Positions 1 to 11,767 of a stretch of DNA of 64,000 bases are shown piece after piece (position 1 is the stretch's first letter; every line of letters starts with the position of its first letter). Below the pieces are notes generated by a model. It was not told the origin of the DNA, did no database searches, and saw only the letters and a list, made by a program, of their open reading frames with translations. The translations under genes were made by a program, and so were the position numbers. The stretch comes from Gonatopus flavifemur (Eukaryota > Arthropoda > Insecta > Hymenoptera > Dryinidae), in NCBI GenBank assembly GCA_018340375.1, contig JAFFJZ010000010.1, positions 11,904,001 to 11,968,000 on the forward strand, given 5' to 3'.

Positions 1-1586
1 TCGATGACAACATCTTATTTACAATAAATAATGGGATGAAGATGACTTCGGGTGTGGAACTGTACCCATCACTTTAGCAGTGAATTAAGTGTGAAATTTC
101 ATACTCAATTTTTCACTGTGTAGTTTATTGATGATATGAATCATGGACCATAATTTCTCTCATAACCAATTTATTACCCCATTGTCCAACAACTAATAGT
201 CTGAACAAAGGTGAGAAAATATTTATAGCGGGTAACTCGGAATGAACATGACATAATCACCTCATATTACGGCACAATTACTTTGAATTCTTTTTTCTTT
301 TCATATTCACTCTTTAAAAGCCAACGGTAAATCTCTGCACCATTATAAATAATTCCATACATAACAATTTCCATAGAATAGAATCGAGGGATTGATCTTT
401 CGCAGTGCTTTCCAAGTGACAATCCCATCAACCGCAACGTCTCTCTTCATCTATAAAAATACTTCACAATTTTTTGTATCGATTCAGAGCGGATATCGTC
501 GAATTGCTCGATTTCGCGAAAATTTCATCATTCGGGGATAAAATATGCATGAATTATTTATTTCAATTAAACTTTGATCCCTTTGACCGGCTTCCGCTGT
601 TGTTTGACACGGAATCCCCTATGGGAGTAGCGAGAGATAGATAGAGAATCAATGGAAAGGAAAAGATCAAATAAAAGGAGAGGCAGAAGAAGGAGAAGGA
701 GGAAAAGAAAAAGAGAGAAAAAAAGCTGGCTAGGCGGTCTCCTCAGAGTTTTGCCAAGAAGAGGTAACGGTAAATCCGCGGCCGTCGGCGTCCGATGAAC
801 CCACTCTCACATCAGCCTCCTCACATAGTCTGCGAATGCTTCGTTTCTGGACATAACACGCGTACACAACACATATTTTACCTATATCTTTTCCACGCAC
901 CACCACTAATTCCTGTACACCGAGTTCTACGAATTGTTATTTACAAACTATACTAATTCGTCGAGGAGAGGAGGATCGTACGTGTTCGCGTCGTGACTCT
1001 TTAATACACGTCTTCTTTCCTCACGGAAATGAAAAATTACTATAAAAATTTTGATGAATTATGAGAATCATTACAGAATTATACTAGAGGAATAATTGAG
1101 GATTATTACGTTATAAGTGGATAGTTATTATATCAGGTTCGTGAGTCGAGTCGTGGTACTCTAAGATTTCGTTGGAACAATGACCCACAAAAATGAAAAC
1201 CGACGTTGCATTTGTTTCAACAGACATCAGAATTGTATAATGTTTTCCGAATAAAGAAACTCGATGAGATAATAATAAATTGATGATCAAAGTTTATAAT
1301 GGAGAGAAAATTGCAAAACGAAAGCAGCAATTTTTGGGAATGCAATTACTTTGAATGAAATTCGCATGTGAACATTCGATCCGTATCAGTTGGATGCTGA
1401 GCAATGTTGTCCTAATTCTAAAATCGATCTTGTACTAAAACCGGATCGAAGTTGCACGGTGGTTCAACGCAAATGGCCAAAGCAATCGTTCGCGAATTGA
1501 AATACAATGGATGGAAACACCCTATTTTGAATGTGAAGCAGAAGCAGAGAACGAATTTTCTATCGGATTCTGAGTGGTTTCTCTCT
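1..1586. other. Unique AT-rich DNA, no gene seen
   Basis: No convincing reading frame or repeat end is visible. Positions about 641-724 form a purine-rich (A/G) tract. Positions about 725-1010 are clearly richer in GC and CpG than the surroundings. Such a patch could be an untranslated exon, promoter or conserved noncoding block, but nothing in the sequence decides this. Confidence 0.5.
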
Positions 1587-1810
1587 CGTTTTCTTGCACT
1601 AAAATACTCGAAACTGGACTCATAAAAAATCTAAAATTCTCAGGGATGATTCTTTGAGACCTAATCTGGGTCTGTACAGAGTCTAAATTTTTCTTCCGAA
1701 ATTCCAAATTTTGGCTCTGTACAGACCCAGATTAGGTCTCAAAGAATCATCCCTGAAAATTTCAAATTTTTTCAAGAGTCCAGTTTCGAGTGTTTTAGTG
1801 CAAGAAAACG
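1587..1810. repeat. Foldback element, arms about 95 bp
   Basis: The left arm (1587-1680) and right arm (1716-1810) are near-perfect reverse complements with a spacer of about 35 bp. Both arms contain the stretch GGGATGATTCTTTGAGACC or its complement. The short open frames on both strands here are by-products of the palindrome. No clear target duplication is visible. It is probably a non-autonomous foldback/MITE insertion. Confidence 0.75.
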
Positions 1811-3158
1811 TGCTCCGACGATAACTTTGGTATCTTTTTAACCCTAGAGTGTCTACGAACTGGAAAAACTGGGAAATTATCATAAATTGTTCCATCTCTG
1901 ATGATATAAAGATTTCAATATTTTCACCAGATATCAAAATATTGTATTTTTTCATTTGTATGAATATTTTTATTCATAGGTCTCTACACCAAGAGAACAA
2001 TTTCGAGAAAGTAGAATTGACAATTTGATTTTTTAAAAGATCCCTTATACCAACGGTATGTCAAATGAAAATTACTTTTTTCAATTTTACTATTATTTTT
2101 ATAATATTTTTCAATTTATTCTAATTTTCACCTGTTTTTCTTTTATTATACTTCAAAAATTGATATTATTATCATTCCAATTACAAAAATTCAAACGAAT
2201 CATTTATTCAATTTTAAAAATAAGTCTGAAAACAATTCCCAGTTTTGTCACTTTGTTACGGTTTACTTCATGAATCTTTAACGAAATTGACGGGCAGTAT
2301 GTACATATCTTAGAATATATTCAAATTGAAACACTCAACAATTTCACTTTCAAATCTATATTCAGAAAACTTTTTCAACATTGTTATCCAGAAATTCAAT
2401 TTAATATAATGCAATTGAATCTTATTTATAATCTACATTTTTATCTGAATTTAATCTTGTTGGAATGTTGGAAAAATTGAGTTTTTGAGTTTTGGAAATT
2501 CATCCTGTAAACAACAATACGGAAAATTATAAAAAAAGTTCTGTCTATTATGAATTATTCATCATCAGATTCCTCTAATAAATTAAAATATCGCGAAGTT
2601 TTTAATGCTCATTATTTATATATTTGATAATCATCCAAATCAATTTCAATGAAAATATCAGAGTATCTGAACCTATTTTGAATTTTTATTGTTTGAAATC
2701 AAAAATATATCACAAAATTTTTGGGTTCGAAATCATTTTACTGAATTATTCCTTGTAATAATATTGATTTTGAGAATTTAATCATCTTAAAATTATTTTG
2801 TTGAAAAACATTGGTAATCACCTCAATACTACCCAATTTAACTGCATCATTGGCACAACTTTCATTCAGAATATTGATTTCAAATTTGCACCAGAATTGA
2901 ATTTCTTCATTATTCAATATTATAAATTTTATATCAATTAATTTTTTATGTCAACAAATTGAAAAAAAAAATGATTAATTCAACAAAGTTATACTCAACT
3001 CACTCAACCAAAATAGGATTATTTCAACTTTTCAAAATCCAAATGGGATTGTTTTTATTGTAAATATAATATATTATATAAGAATATAGCGTACATTCGA
3101 AATGAATTATTATTTGAATGAGATTCGAGTGTCAAAAGATTTCTTAAACTAGATTTAA
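1811..3158. other. AT-rich DNA without recognisable features
   Basis: Very AT-rich sequence with poly-A/T runs, such as 2058-2270 and 2950-2972. The 71-residue frame at 2058-2273 is F/I/L/Y-rich, as expected from T-rich noncoding DNA. I see no repeat ends or gene. Confidence 0.5.
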
Positions 3159-3552
3159 GGGGAGGTTCTCATTAAGCGGATTCCGAACTAGGGTGATTTT
3201 CTCGAATTTTTTCTCTTAAGAAGTAGTAAATTGAGAACTCGAGTTATTTGAAACTCATTGAATGGGTCCCAAAGTACATGAAAAAAATTCTCTTAAGTTA
3301 AAAGATTCGTATCCCGAAACTTCAAAGGCCTTTTTCCTCGAAACCATGTTTTTCAAATTTGGCTCCACGATATCTCAAAAACTACTGAACGGATCGTTCT
3401 TTTTCTTAATTTTTTTTAAGCTGATTGAATTTATTGGAGGATGAACCTGAATAGAGATGAATTTTTTGCCATCTTTTTATAGCACCTTAAAGAGTGAAAA
3501 AAGGTGGAAAATGCTACCAAAAGTTTGAATGTCTGTCGTTTTTTATTATTAA

Positions 3553-4366
3553 AAGCTTTTATTCAACTTCACTTGTATGTATGTTCTGGAATTTTGCAAT
3601 GAATATTCCACCCACTTCCACTGGAGCGATCGGGCTCAAATTGTGCTCACATGTTTGGTTCAGGTGACAATACACGAATAACCACCCCCAACCCCCCACC
3701 CACCCAATCAAAACTTTTACGATATGGGTATCGAATGAAAAGGCTTGATAAGCCAAAAAGAGCTCTTAAAAGCTCCTCAACAGTGAAAGGGTGTCTAATA
3801 TTTACTGAAAAATGAAAAATAAAGATATGTAAAAAAATATTTTTTTAAAAAAGCTTTTATTTACCAATAAAATGAAGAATATAATTGAAAAAAATATCTC
3901 AAAAAATTGCGATAAAAATGTACTAAAAGGGTAAAAATAAGTTTGGGGTTTATAAAGGGCTGATCAATTTTGGGAATAAGATATATTTTAACCGAAACCA
4001 ACCTTCAACGTATTTCTTCATCCCATTTTTGTACTCGTACGACTATAAATAAAAGCTGGGACGCTCATTACAGAGTGAAAAGCGTAATTAGAATGTCCAA
4101 GCTTTTATCTATAGTCGTACGAGTACAAAAATCGGGTGAAGAAATACGTTGAAGGTTGGTTTCGGTTAAAATATATCTCATCCCCAAAATTGATAAGCCC
4201 TTGATAAACCCCAAACTTATTTTTACCCTTTTAGTACATTTTTATCGCAATTTTTTGAGATATTTTTTTCAATTATATTTTTTATTTTATTGTTAAATAA
4301 AAGCTTTTTTTAAAAATATTTTTTTATATATTTTTATTTTTCATTCTTTAGTAAATATTATTTAGC
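3553..4366. mobile_element. Large foldback inserted in the TTAA element
   Basis: Compared with the uninterrupted copy (about 40770-40800), this segment is extra: the host sequence stops after a T-rich run near 3550 and resumes with ACTTTTCATTGGTTTTAT near 4369. Its core (3797-4358) is a palindrome with arms of about 260 bp (3797-4056 and 4100-4358), both containing TTTGGGGTTTAT-type sequence and the segment TCGTACGAGTACAAAAA. The remaining 3553-3796 is unique here. Superfamily is unknown because the exact ends are unclear. Confidence 0.7.
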
Positions 4367-4603
4367 CTAGACTTTTCATTGGTTTTATTGGTACAACCTT
4401 CAACAAATATTATATATTTCATAACAATTTTTGGATTTTTGATTTCTGATAATTTCTGTAAGTGCTACAGTGGCACGCGATTACTGTTTCACTGATCACT
4501 GTTTTTTTATTTTAGGTGGTTGTGTTTCAACACGTATCAACAATTCCCATGGCACTATATTTCACTGAAGGAATTTTTTTTATGTACTTCAAGACTCAAT
4601 TAA

Positions 4604-5320
4604 GGGGTTACATGGGTTTTCTTGGTGAAAAAAACGACCTATTTTCAACAACTTCTTTCCCATATAAAAAAATGGAATATTTTATTCAAACTTTTCACAG
4701 TCTCAAAGATACACATATGACAAAGAATTTCTGAAATTTTCGTAGAAAAATATTTGGATCTCCGCGATTGTGACGTCATTTTCGATGACTCCTGGAAAAA
4801 AAGGTGCGTCCGCGTTGACAGCAGAACTCATGACAAGATCATCCAAAATGAAAAAACAAAAATCCGAGTTTTAGTTGAGACTATAAACTAGAACTTGAAC
4901 GAAGGAAAAAGAGAACAAGTGAAATTTGGATTTTTGGCAGAAGTTTTCATAAAAAAATGGAAATTCCGGTGAAATTTCTTCTACGTTTTTGAGAAGAAAA
5001 AATAGTTATAATTGAAAAAAAAATCCTTCGTCCAAGTCCTTGTGAATTGTATCTTGAAGACCTATTTGAAATTTCATCAAGATCGGTTGAGTAGTTTTCG
5101 AGAAATCTTGACAACCGTTTTTTTCAAAATGTTTCCGAAAAATGCTTATAACTGGCTTAATTCTCAGAAGTTTATCGTTCAAATTTGGCGAAATATAGTT
5201 CAAAGGTAAATGTACTGTATATGTACTCAACAATTCAAGTTACAACTTGCATTCCTGGTATATACAAAAAAATCGAGAAAATGACCGTTATTTTTTTGGC
5301 TCTGAACCCCATGTAACCCC
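4604..5320. mobile_element. TTAA-flanked MITE, GGGGTTACAT family
   Basis: Bounded by TTAA at 4600-4603 and 5321-5324, with inverted ends GGGGTTACATGGGTTTTC and GAACCCCATGTAACCCC; 717 bp. It sits inside the older TTAA element. The corresponding undisturbed site in the 40.4 kb copy reads GACTCAATCAACAAGTG, so it inserted at that position (TTAA here, TCAA there). It contains GATCGGTTGAGTAGTTTTCG (5081-5100), part of a motif shared with other TTAA families. Confidence 0.85.
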
Positions 5321-5324
5321 TTAA

Positions 5325-5510
5325 GGGCATTCATCAGAGGCAAAGTTACTAGATCTCTCCCCCCAGTTTTCTCAACGATGCATCTTCTTAGCATATCAAA
5401 GAAAGTGCAGCTACTCTTTATTTTTCATTTTATTTGTTCGTTTCTGAGAAAACTGGGGGGGGGGGGTGATTTTGGAATCTAGTAACTTTTTGGGAAGGTA
5501 GTGAATGCCG
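5325..5510. mobile_element. Short TTAA MITE, GGGCATTCAT family (deleted copy)
   Basis: Shares the TTAA at 5321-5324 with its neighbour and ends at TTAA 5511-5514. It is the same family and orientation as the 213 bp copy at 54834-55046, lacking roughly 27 bp after the left TTTTCTCAACGAT. Subterminal inverted words GTTACTAGATCT and CCCCAGTTTTCTC face each other. A G-run (5455-5466) is expanded. Confidence 0.85.
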
Positions 5511-5823
5511 TTAACAAGTGTGAAAACCCTCGAGTTCTTTATTTACTTCCGTCCATGAAAACAAAATTCGAGAACATCACTTTATTCTGGGGTCGCTAGA
5601 TGAGAACCTCCCCTTAAGGTGCTAATTGAAAATAATAGCACAAATTGAGGGTTAATATGAATTTTAAAGCGTCTTCTGAAAACATCAAAAACACTGAGTT
5701 AAAAAATACTGTTTACACGTAAAGAGACGTATTTGATAAAAGATCAACTTTCAACAACCTCGAAGATGGGTTATTCTACTCCTTCTTGTATTCGAAATGA
5801 GTACATGTGCATGATATCGTGTG

Positions 5824-6174
5824 CACGGAGAGAAGAAATTTGCTGACGCAGCAAATCGAGGTATTATATATAGAATAGCAAATTTTTTTGCTGAACTACC
5901 TAAAAATTTGCTATAACAGCAATCGTGTTAGCTACGACAGCAATTTTTTAGCTGTGGCAGCAAAAAATGTTTGCTCCGCCAGAAAATTTTCAGTATTATA
6001 TATATAGAATAGCAAACAAATTTAGCTGGGATAGCTAAAAAATTCGCTGTCGCAGCTAACAAGATCGCTGGAAGAGCAAATAGTTTGCTGTCACAGCAAA
6101 AAATTTGCTGCTTTGGCAAAAGGAACCCAGCAAAAGTAGATTTCGCTGCCACAGCGAATTCCTTTTTCTCCGTG
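5824..6174. mobile_element. GCTG/CAGC-word MITE, copy A
   Basis: Terminal inverted repeat CACGGAGAGAA...TTTTTCTCCGTG. The 351 bp interior is made of degenerate both-strand copies of a GCTGNNNCAGC / AGCAAATTTGCT word, including two stretches around ATATATAGAATAGCAAA. It aligns throughout, in the opposite orientation, with 20364-20733. Flanks are TG on both sides rather than the TA of copy B. Open frames in it (for example the minus frame 5928-6152) recur in copy B because the repeat recurs; I do not regard them as coding. Confidence 0.85.
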
Positions 6175-7773
6175 TGGAATTACAAAGATATACGGATTAT
6201 CGATCATCATCTTGGTCACAAAATATTATTTGGAATAAGTTATACTATGAATTGGTAACATTGTATGACGTTCCACTTTTAATATCAATAGAATACATGT
6301 ATACATCTTTTTAGAGGACCTATGCCAAAAGATTTCCGTTTTATGACACTCAGTCCTGAATGATATTTGACTCACTTGAAGAAACTTCAAGTGAAGACAG
6401 AATCGCACCTCATAAATAAATTCTGCGAATGAATAAAGAGTTCACGAATGTCCGAATTTTCGATTCTTATTGCATACAATGTTACTACCCTTACTGAATT
6501 TTTGTTCGCTCAGCATCCAAGGAAGAGAACTTATCATACGGCTAATTTGGTTAAGCCAAATGTATAATAAATCACATCGAATGAAGCCTCTCTGAGTTCA
6601 TTCTCGAGAAATATATCGATATTTTCAATATAAAGTGACCAACCTCGTGAATTCCATTGACGTCAGACAATTTTAAGTCGTAAGATATTCTCAACAAGTT
6701 CCCGTTATACCCCTAAGAGGGCCAATGAAAATGAACTCTTTTCTTTTGTAAAACAAAAGAGAAATGATGAAATCATGTCGTTTTTTTTATACATTCGGAA
6801 CTCTCAAGTGTCTGGAAAATCACTGTAAATTTCGAATTTATAAATTATTCAATGAACGAGGGTATTTCGTTTGGGGTAGAGAAAAATTTCAATATATGAG
6901 TGATTATTACGCAAGGAAAATGCGGTCAGCATAGAATTATATAAATTCGTCCGATGTTTTTTTTAGAATTTATTGCATTTATCCCTTATCTTTCCTTTGT
7001 AAGACACAGAAGATATCAGATAAAAATGTTCCGGGTATGGAAAAAAAATCAGGAAAACTTTTCTGGGGATGTCAAACTTTTGGATGTGTTAAAAAATTCC
7101 ATTCTTCATACAATATTTGAAATTTAACTGACTTTGTACGGTATTTGCAAGAACAATAAAAGAAAAAACTTGCTGTTCCGGCAAAAGGTACAAAGCAAAA
7201 TAAAATTGTTCTATTCCGCGCGTGAATTTGTAGATAATTCACTCGACTCGCGTGAATCTGAGACCTGAAAAACGTCACGTTTCAATCTGATTTGGATCTG
7301 AATTGGAATATATTTGAATTCACACCATTTTCACAGCACCAAAAACATTGTGCCGTCAAACGAAATATTTATTTATTCAAAGCGAAGAATTATGAGATGA
7401 TAGTAAAATGAATATTCAATCCATTGTTCGGAATGAATAAAAAATGTTTGCCGAGATTATCTCGGTTTTGTCTCATATACGTATCGAGGAAAGTAAAGGA
7501 TGATATCTTAGAACGAAGCGGATCGTTGGAGCGAGGTAGAATCGGAGAAGTCACGTAGAAAGAAAATACACGAGTACAAGTTTTATGGTTTCCTACTACG
7601 TCTAGCTGGGAATCGTATACCTATGATACCAAGGCATTGATTGATGTGGGTATCTCTGCACGAGGATGAGAAAAATTTTTTCATGATTGATATGCATTCA
7701 TTGGAGTCCAACGAGTAAATACCCTTCGTAAACTATCTAACTTCTGTCAAGAAAATTTTCTGAAATCAACCTT
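6175..7773. other. Mostly unique DNA with a GCTG-repeat scrap
   Basis: No gene is evident. Positions about 7169-7200 (GCTGTTCCGGCAAAAGG followed by AAAGCAAAA) match one end of the GCTG-word MITE and are probably a degraded fragment. The rest is AT-rich and shows no recognisable repeat end. Confidence 0.5.
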
Positions 7774-7881
7774 CCCAGCAAACATGATTGCTGGCGTTTC
7801 AAAGGGCTATTAGTGGATCTTTACTGGCATTACTAGACCGGCAGTGGTTCGATGAAATGCCAGAGATTAGTGTTTGCAGGG
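7774..7881. repeat. Small CCCAGCAAAC-ended MITE
   Basis: Ends are CCCAGCAAACAT and AGTGTTTGCAGGG, imperfect inverted repeats over about 13 bp. Internal TGCTGGCGTTTC and GAAATGCCAG continue the palindrome, and ACTGGCATTACTAG / CGGCAGTGG words sit in the middle. Total about 108 bp. The CCCAG start resembles the ends of elements at 22089, 48426 and 63617. No clear target duplication. Confidence 0.55.
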
Positions 7882-8159
7882 TCGGTTTCTTTCCTTTTTC
7901 TAATTACAGGAATTCCGTGGTGAAGTTTTACTTGATTGCAAATTGCATGTTGGATGATATGTGGTAAAAACATTGAAGAATTCCGTCACTCTGAAAATGT
8001 TTCACAATTAAAAATGATTAAATCTTTCGTTTGAGTTCATTAACTTATGAAGTTTGAGTTCACAACGTCCCTCAGGAATGTTATCAAAAGAATTTTGAAA
8101 CGGGAATCATTAAAATTGAAAATCTTCAAGGATTTTTAAATTCTCTCAGGTGATTTTTG

Positions 8160-8600
8160 GTCGGTGTAAGTCCGCGCTCAGTCAAAAATCCAGCTGGGTT
8201 CTATAAGGGAAAATTTTCCATCGTGGAACCAGTTCAGGCGATTTCGTCGAGGGCTTATGTGGGTAACTATGTGGGAAAATTTCCTAGTAAGATTTAATAA
8301 GAAAAGTTTTTCCATTTGACAACTCACTTGAGGAATTTAGTCACAGTCCAATGTGGGAATTTTTCCCAACGAGGTTCCTATATCAAGAAAGCCGTTCAAG
8401 ATTCCATGTAGGGTTTTGTATGGGAAATTTTTTCAGCAAGGTTTTTTATAACAGGAATGTCGTGTTGCGTCCCATGTGGGCACCTTTATGGGAAATTCGC
8501 CTAGTCGAAATCTTGGTATAAAGGGAATGGTTTAGATGGGAGGATTCATGTAGAGGCCTCATTCAATTGGGTTCCAGTCCAGAAAAGGTGATTGAAATTC
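8160..8600. repeat. Degenerate GTGGGAAATTTTCC word repeats
   Basis: The words TATGTGGGAAAATTTCC, AATGTGGGAATTTTTCCC, TATGGGAAATTTTTTC and TATGGGAAATTCGCC recur about every 70-100 bp, often followed by an AGGTT or AAGATTT stretch. Some read as self-complementary (GGGAAATTTTCCC). This has the same architecture as the other word-repeat MITEs, but I cannot fix its ends. Confidence 0.55.
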
Positions 8601-9059
8601 TGTGCGGTAATATATATATATTCCAAATTTCCTCCACTACCTTTTAGTTTAAAGATGATTCATATGAAATTGTATGGTAAATATTGAAAAATAAATCCCC
8701 GTTTAGACCTCAGATTATCATGATGAAAGAAATACTCTGATAAATAGATTCTCATGATATTTCATTTCCTTTTCAAATCATCACATCATATGTTATATAC
8801 TAGGATGGTCCTTATTCGTGTAGGAAAAATTTTATTTCAACATTTTTTGGATGCTACCCCTAAGAGTGTTTCTCTCCCATGAAAAAATGAGAAGCCGTGC
8901 CACCGAGAGTTCAAAGGTACAGAGAAGAATTCGTGCTGTATTTTTTATTCAGAATAGAAAACCGAACATTATTACAGTTTTATAAAGTGTATGAATACGT
9001 AAGTGATGTTATTAGGATATCAATTATTCAATTTAATAACATACCAAATTTTATATTGT

Positions 9060-9517
9060 TCAACACAGCGTTTGCTTCTTACAATCTGGATATCGTTTTC
9101 TATGAGCGGAAACAACTTGCAAAATGAACTGTTTCTGGTCTTCCTGTGTGCTCAGTTTGTCATTGTATTCTCTAATTAGTTTCACTCCTCTCTCTGCCGC
9201 GTCATTCGTTACCCTAATAACTTCAATGATTTTTTCCCTTCTTGATGACTTTCGATATTATTCCATTTTAAGGCTTCTTCATGCAAAAAAGCTGTGTTTA
9301 TTTCAAAACGACTAAAAAATGTCCTGGTCTCTGAAGATATAAATCGTTCAAAATTTCCATTGATAATATCTTCAAGTTCCGACGGGTTCAAAGGAATTTT
9401 TCTGCATGGATCGTAATCCTTTTCACGTGAAATATTGTTGTTTTGAATTTTTTCACGCATCTTCTGTTTCATTTCTAGAGGGATATCGTCGATCATTACG
9501 ATTTTCTTTAAGGGCAT
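9060..9517 (-). pseudogene. Broken C-terminal part of an uncharacterised arthropod-type protein
   Basis: Read on the minus strand, 9517 down to 9209 encodes 102 residues, including SETRTFFSRFEINTAFL and an acidic/basic N-terminal part. A frame change near 9215-9240 then continues with IRVTNDAAERGVKLIREYN, then QKQFILQVVSAHRKRYPDC, ending at a stop at 9060-9062. The VTNDxAERGVKL block and the preceding FFSRF...TAFL block recall, from memory, the C-terminus of repeat-associated uncharacterised arthropod proteins; I could not check this. Upstream the frame runs directly into AAAATATCCC repeats (from about 9540), so the 5' part is missing or displaced. I infer a fragment of a multicopy, possibly transposon-borne gene, broken by a frameshift. 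Confidence 0.5.
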
Positions 9518-9539
9518 TCGGAAGTTCCAAAAGTACTAC

Positions 9540-9935
9540 ATTCCTCCCCCCACACTGAGGGTGACATACCAAAATATCCCGGTTAAATGGTCCCACGACA
9601 AAATATCCTGGACAGTTGGTCCCGCGACAAAATATCCCGGACACTCTGATTATGTGACAAAATATCCCTGCGTTAAATGATCTCCTTGTGGGAGTTTTTG
9701 TGATTCCCATTGTGATGGGAATTCTCGGTTAGAGTTTCGAACGTGGTTTTGTTTCATGGCGTAATGTACGCAATTGGAAATAATTTGCGTCAATGTTGAA
9801 AAATATTTGTGTAACCGGAAAGTAACGCATTTTATCCCCAGTCAAAATATCTCGGAAAATATGTCCCTAGCAAAATATCTTGGACGAAATGTCCCAGACA
9901 AAATATCCCCGCCCCAAATATCTCGGTTCCCAAAA
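9540..9935. repeat. AAAATATCCCGG degenerate repeats, block 1
   Basis: About a dozen variants of ACAAAATATCCCGG occur (for example 9581, 9607, 9640, 9845, 9900), separated by spacers such as TGGTCCC. Block 1 lies directly 5' of the broken minus-strand frame at 9060-9517. The unit is similar to those in the blocks at 10210-10545, 11035-11370, 52410-52610 and 52890-53035. Confidence 0.7.
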
Positions 9936-10136
9936 AATATTTAAGACCAAGAGCTGAAACTGGGGGTGAATTTCTCTAATTCACTTCGAATTACAACATA
10001 TCCGGAATGAAGAAGAATAACAAACGGAACAATCCGATACCGATGAGGTGTGAGGAGTGCTTTGGTGTGAACTGATGCTGCCACAACAATATGAAGAGAA
10101 CTATAAGATTGAAAAGTTGCGGATACTCGGTGGGAG

Positions 10137-10155
10137 CCCCCCCCCCCCCCCCCCA
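10137..10155. repeat. Poly-C tract
   Basis: A run of C residues follows GTGGGAG. It is a simple homopolymer, and its length may be unreliable in the assembly. Confidence 0.8.
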
Positions 10156-10209
10156 AATGAGAATAATATTGTCAATATTTAATAATGATTCCTCTTTGGA
10201 TTCGAAACA

Positions 10210-10545
10210 ATTTCCGAAACGAGGATGTTTCAGCATGGCACCGAGATCTTTTGGCATTGGATTTTTTGTCGTGAGATATTTTTGTCCTGGACATTCATGT
10301 ATGGGTACATTTCAGTCGGGGATGACTTTGTATAGATATATTTTGGTTTGGGATATTCTTATACAGGGACGTTCCGGGCTGCGATCGGCTGCCCTGGGGT
10401 CTAGGGCAGCCGACCCCGAACAAAAATATCCCCCAAAAAAACGTCCCCGTACAAAAAAATCCCCGTCTAAAATATCCACGACTAAAATATCCCCGACAAA
10501 AATTTCTCCGACCAACATATCCCACGCGAAGAACATCCCAGTGCT
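10210..10545. repeat. AAAATATCCC-family element, block 2
   Basis: The left half carries the G-rich orientation of the word (GATATTTTTGTCCTGG), the right half the C-rich orientation (AAAATATCCCCGAC), making an imperfect foldback around a GGCTGCCCTGGGG...CAGCCGAC centre. Positions 10210-10410 align over about 190 bp with the reverse complement of 52410-52600, including the segment AGATCTTTTGGCATTGG. Both copies keep an open frame with FGIGFFVVR, most likely because unit lengths happen to be multiples of three. I treat it as a non-coding transposon derivative. Confidence 0.7.
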
Positions 10546-11034
10546 GGAACAACACTGTTTCGCCCTCAACTCAAAGATACTTTTATACACTGTTTTTGCA
10601 TTTTTGTCCCACCACGTGACCGGGAGGGACATTTCTTCGAATGAACACTTTCCAAACTTAGTGCTCATCTTTCAGTCAACACAGAAAAACAACACCTAGA
10701 TCGACAAATTAACCTTCTTATTTTTTTCGCCTTGCACAATAATGACTTAATTCTTTTATAATCGGGGGGGCCTCCGGCCGTCAGCTTCACCCGCTGACGA
10801 ATAGCCACGTTTGTGTGATGCACACTTCTGTTGGTAGGGTTTTTTCCATTTTTCGACAAAGTATCCATTCGAGAAAATGTACAGAAAATCAAAACAGTTC
10901 CACGCCTATAACTCATGTGGTACCTAAAAAAATGCTGAAAAAGTCACTGTAGTCCAAAAACTAAGGATGATCGAAAAAATTGGATTGCAGATTTGGAATT
11001 TACGCACAAAGATACATAAGGTTAGTGAGTGAAC

Positions 11035-11370
11035 ATTTTGTCCGGGATATACTGCCTGGGATATTTTTTACATGATATTTGAATTCGGGGTATTTCAGAC
11101 GGGGATATTTTGTCCGGATATTTTGTCCGGGGATCAAACATACTGGGTGCACCCGACCGCGCCACCTGCCCTGGACCCCTTGAAAGTGCAGGTAAAGATA
11201 TGTGTTTCATTGTGGCGAGCATTTTCATGTGTGGGGAGCACTTTCTCAGGAATATTTTGTCACGGGATCATTCAGCCTGGAATATTTTGGTCTGGGGACC
11301 AATGGTCCGGGGATATTTTGTCCGGGTTTTTTTGTCGGGGTTCTTTTGGCAGGGGTTCATTCGTCAGGTA
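11035..11370. repeat. AAAATATCCC-family repeats, block 3
   Basis: Runs of GGGGATATTTTGTCCGG and variants (11100-11130, 11255-11350) lie in the G-rich orientation, opposite to block 1. A less repetitive centre contains CCTGGACCCC. Blocks 1 to 3 together may be one disrupted element of about 1.8 kb with inverted repeat-rich flanks. Confidence 0.65.
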
Positions 11371-11767
11371 AGCCACACTGAGAGAAGGAAACAGTAATGA
11401 TTACTGTGAATCGCACGAATCAATCAAAACTTCTGACAAAAATCAAACGGATAGCAGAGGTGACTGTAATAAAAGTAACGATAATTGAATTCACAATACT
11501 GATGTACGCGCTGAACAGTAATAAACAATGTGACGCGCGTTACATGAAATGCAGCCATAATTAATGTATCAAAAGTTACTAGAGACTTCCAAAAGAGTAA
11601 TGCACCCGATTCATTGGTGGCACGGTACATTTGTAACAGATGTTGTGTGTCACCAGAATCATCATTGGCTGGAACAGTAACCAGCACTGCACTGGGATAA
11701 AATCACGACTGTGATTCACGTGAATCGAAAAACGAAAAAAAGCAAAAATTGAAAATCAGAAACAGAA

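Larger units (their letters stand above)
3159..5613. mobile_element. TTAA-flanked MITE (GGGGAGGTTCTCAT family), nested copy
   Basis: Flanked by TTAA at 3155-3158 and 5614-5617. The left end reads GGGGAGGTTCTCATTAAGC and the right end ATGAGAACCTCCCC, its inverted repeat. The body aligns along its length with the uninterrupted 710 bp copy at 40401-41110. The excess length comes from three later insertions: about 3553-4366, 4604-5320 and 5325-5510. TTAA duplication with short G-rich inverted ends is typical of non-autonomous piggyBac-like elements, although Kolobok elements also use TTAA. No transposase frame remains. Confidence 0.85.

Noticed and set aside
10091..10699. 202-residue plus-strand frame, the longest apart from the mariner transposase
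   Set aside because: Spans a poly-C tract and AAAATATCCC repeats; the sequence is repetitive and low in protein-like character, so it is treated as a repeat by-product.
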